Part shown: positions 6,227 to 6,559 of the stretch, one piece after another | Numbering within the stretch: the first letter of the stretch is position 1 | Layout of the letters: each line of letters begins with the position of its first letter | Origin: an uncultured Sutterella sp. | GTDB taxonomy: Bacteria; Pseudomonadota; Gammaproteobacteria; Burkholderiales; Burkholderiaceae_F | DNA length: 6,559 bases | Assembly (NCBI GenBank): GCA_900764215.1 | Contig: CAAFNI010000388.1 | Location: 1-6,559, forward strand | Reading direction: 5' to 3' | The notes under the pieces: model-generated | The model's input: the letters and a program-made list of their open reading frames with translations, nothing else | Told to the model about the DNA's origin: nothing | The model's database searches: none | Made by a program: the position numbers and the translations under genes

Positions 6227-6254
6227 TTGACAGATTGAAAAAGTTCTGTATAAT
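6227..6254 (+). promoter_or_regulatory. Consensus sigma-70 promoter before tRNA-Asp
   Basis: TTGACA (6227-6232) and TATAAT (6249-6254) both match the consensus exactly, with a 16-base spacer. Transcription should start near 6260, about 28 bases before the tRNA-Asp gene. It lies between tRNA-Val and tRNA-Asp, so tRNA-Asp can be made independently. Such a strong promoter fits a stable RNA gene. Confidence 0.93.
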
Positions 6255-6288
6255 ACGCTTCTCTGCTGATGCGACAGCTCTGAAAAAC

Positions 6289-6365
6289 GGAGTGGTAGTT
6301 CAGTTGGTTAGAATACCGGCCTGTCACGCCGGGGGTCGCGGGTTCGAGTCCCGTCCACTCCGCCA
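6289..6365 (+). tRNA. tRNA-Asp, anticodon GUC (first copy)
   Basis: A complete 77-base tRNA. The acceptor GGAGTGG (6289-6295) pairs with CCACTCC (6355-6361), followed by discriminator G and encoded CCA. The anticodon stem CCGGC/GCCGG encloses CTGTCAC with GTC at 6323-6325, reading aspartate GAC/GAU. The T arm CGGGT-TTCGAGT-like segment is typical. The gene closely resembles E. coli tRNA-Asp. A consensus promoter lies just upstream. Confidence 0.98.
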
Positions 6366-6380
6366 ACAGATTTCAGGAAG

Positions 6381-6407
6381 AATTCGATACAAAAGCATCG
6401 GGTTTTT
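6381..6407 (+). terminator. Weak terminator-like hairpin after the first tRNA-Asp
   Basis: AATTCGAT (6381-6388) can pair with ATCGGGTT (6397-6404) using four Watson-Crick pairs, two G-U pairs and two A-U pairs around an eight-base loop, and runs into TTTTT (6403-6407). The stem is weak. The palindrome TTTTTCGAAAAA (6403-6414) overlaps it and allows other folds. Confidence 0.35.
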
Positions 6408-6442
6408 CGAAAAAGGCAAAAACCGAGAAATCAGAAGTTCGC

Positions 6443-6448
6443 TAAAAT
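6443..6448 (+). promoter_or_regulatory. Possible -10 element of the second tRNA-Asp
   Basis: TAAAAT matches the -10 consensus at five of six positions and lies 43 bases before the second tRNA-Asp. No good -35 hexamer is seen 16-18 bases upstream, where the sequence is AAACCG. It is much weaker than the promoter of the first copy. Confidence 0.4.
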
Positions 6449-6469
6449 ATCGGACTTAGGTTTGAGCCG

Positions 6470-6483
6470 CGTGCGAAAGCACG
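6470..6483 (+). other. GAAA-tetraloop hairpin in the leader of the second tRNA-Asp
   Basis: CGTGC (6470-6474) pairs with GCACG (6479-6483) around GAAA, a GNRA loop. It ends eight bases before the tRNA 5' end, so it would lie in the pre-tRNA leader removed by RNase P. It may help 5' processing or be incidental. Confidence 0.45.
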
Positions 6484-6491
6484 GCATGTGC

Positions 6492-6559
6492 GGAGTGGTA
6501 GTTCAGTTGGTTAGAATACCGGCCTGTCACGCCGGGGGTCGCGGGTTCGAGTCCCGTCC
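6492..6559 (+). tRNA. tRNA-Asp, anticodon GUC (second copy, 3' end cut by window)
   Basis: The visible 68 bases are identical to the first 68 bases of the tRNA-Asp gene at 6289. The last nine (end of the acceptor, discriminator and CCA) fall beyond the window. The flanks differ from those of the first copy, so only the tRNA itself is duplicated or kept identical by selection or gene conversion. Its completeness cannot be judged here. Confidence 0.95.

Noticed and set aside
3403..6366. A 987-codon open frame on the minus strand, antisense to all of lon and crossing two tRNA genes
   Set aside because: It is a by-product of G+C-rich, biased codons in lon. It reads through tRNA genes, shows no recognisable domain, and its start resembles the spurious peptides often called on tRNA antisense strands.
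6403..6414. Perfect palindrome TTTTTCGAAAAA between the tRNA-Asp genes as a regulator site
   Set aside because: It is A/T-rich and low in information, overlaps a possible terminator T tract, and has no second copy in the window.
5952..6459. Small plus-strand frames running through the tRNA-Val and tRNA-Asp genes
   Set aside because: They translate tRNA sequence and lack ribosome binding sites; the tRNA cloverleafs explain the region fully.
1..6559. CRISPR arrays, insertion sequences, toxin-antitoxin or defence genes
   Set aside because: No spaced direct repeats, transposase-like frames or terminal inverted repeats were seen; the window is filled by four housekeeping proteins and tRNAs.

Overview
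The window carries the bacterial protein quality-control cluster tig - clpP - clpX - lon, all on the + strand, followed by three tRNA genes (Val-UAC, Asp-GUC, Asp-GUC), also on +. The DNA is G+C-rich by eye. The proteins align closely with their proteobacterial counterparts, the tRNAs have encoded CCA ends, and lon has a textbook sigma-32 (RpoH) heat-shock promoter. Together these point to a proteobacterium. My best guess is a betaproteobacterium of the Burkholderiales, perhaps a gut Sutterellaceae-like lineage, because I recall tRNA-Val/tRNA-Asp following lon there, whereas enterobacteria have hupB. The genus is inference only.

Layout: 1-1299 is trigger factor, lacking only its first few codons at the window edge. 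The 185-base gap that follows holds a strong hairpin, a convincing intrinsic terminator and a third GC hairpin, then a probable clpP -10 box. clpP (1485-2084) and clpX (2106-3335) are 21 bases apart and form an operon. The 88-base clpX-lon gap contains a near-perfect sigma-32 promoter whose -10 box is one arm of a GNRA-loop hairpin. lon (3424-5913) begins at TTG and ends in a low-complexity Ala/Lys/Ser tail. A long GCAA-capped hairpin lies just after lon. From 6120 to the window end come tRNA-Val, tRNA-Asp and a second, identical tRNA-Asp cut by the window edge, with promoter-like elements before each. No stretch longer than about 210 bases lacks a gene.

How the genes work together: trigger factor folds nascent chains at the ribosome exit. 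ClpX unfolds tagged or misfolded proteins and feeds them into the ClpP chamber. Lon independently degrades misfolded and regulatory proteins. The terminator after tig and the promoter before lon suggest three transcription units: tig, clpPX and lon.

I found no new system, mobile element, CRISPR array or phage gene. The observations worth a second look are regulatory and structural details: the promoter/hairpin overlap, the lon TTG start and tail, the ClpX MGF docking loop, hairpin clustering, and the duplicated tRNA-Asp with separate promoters.
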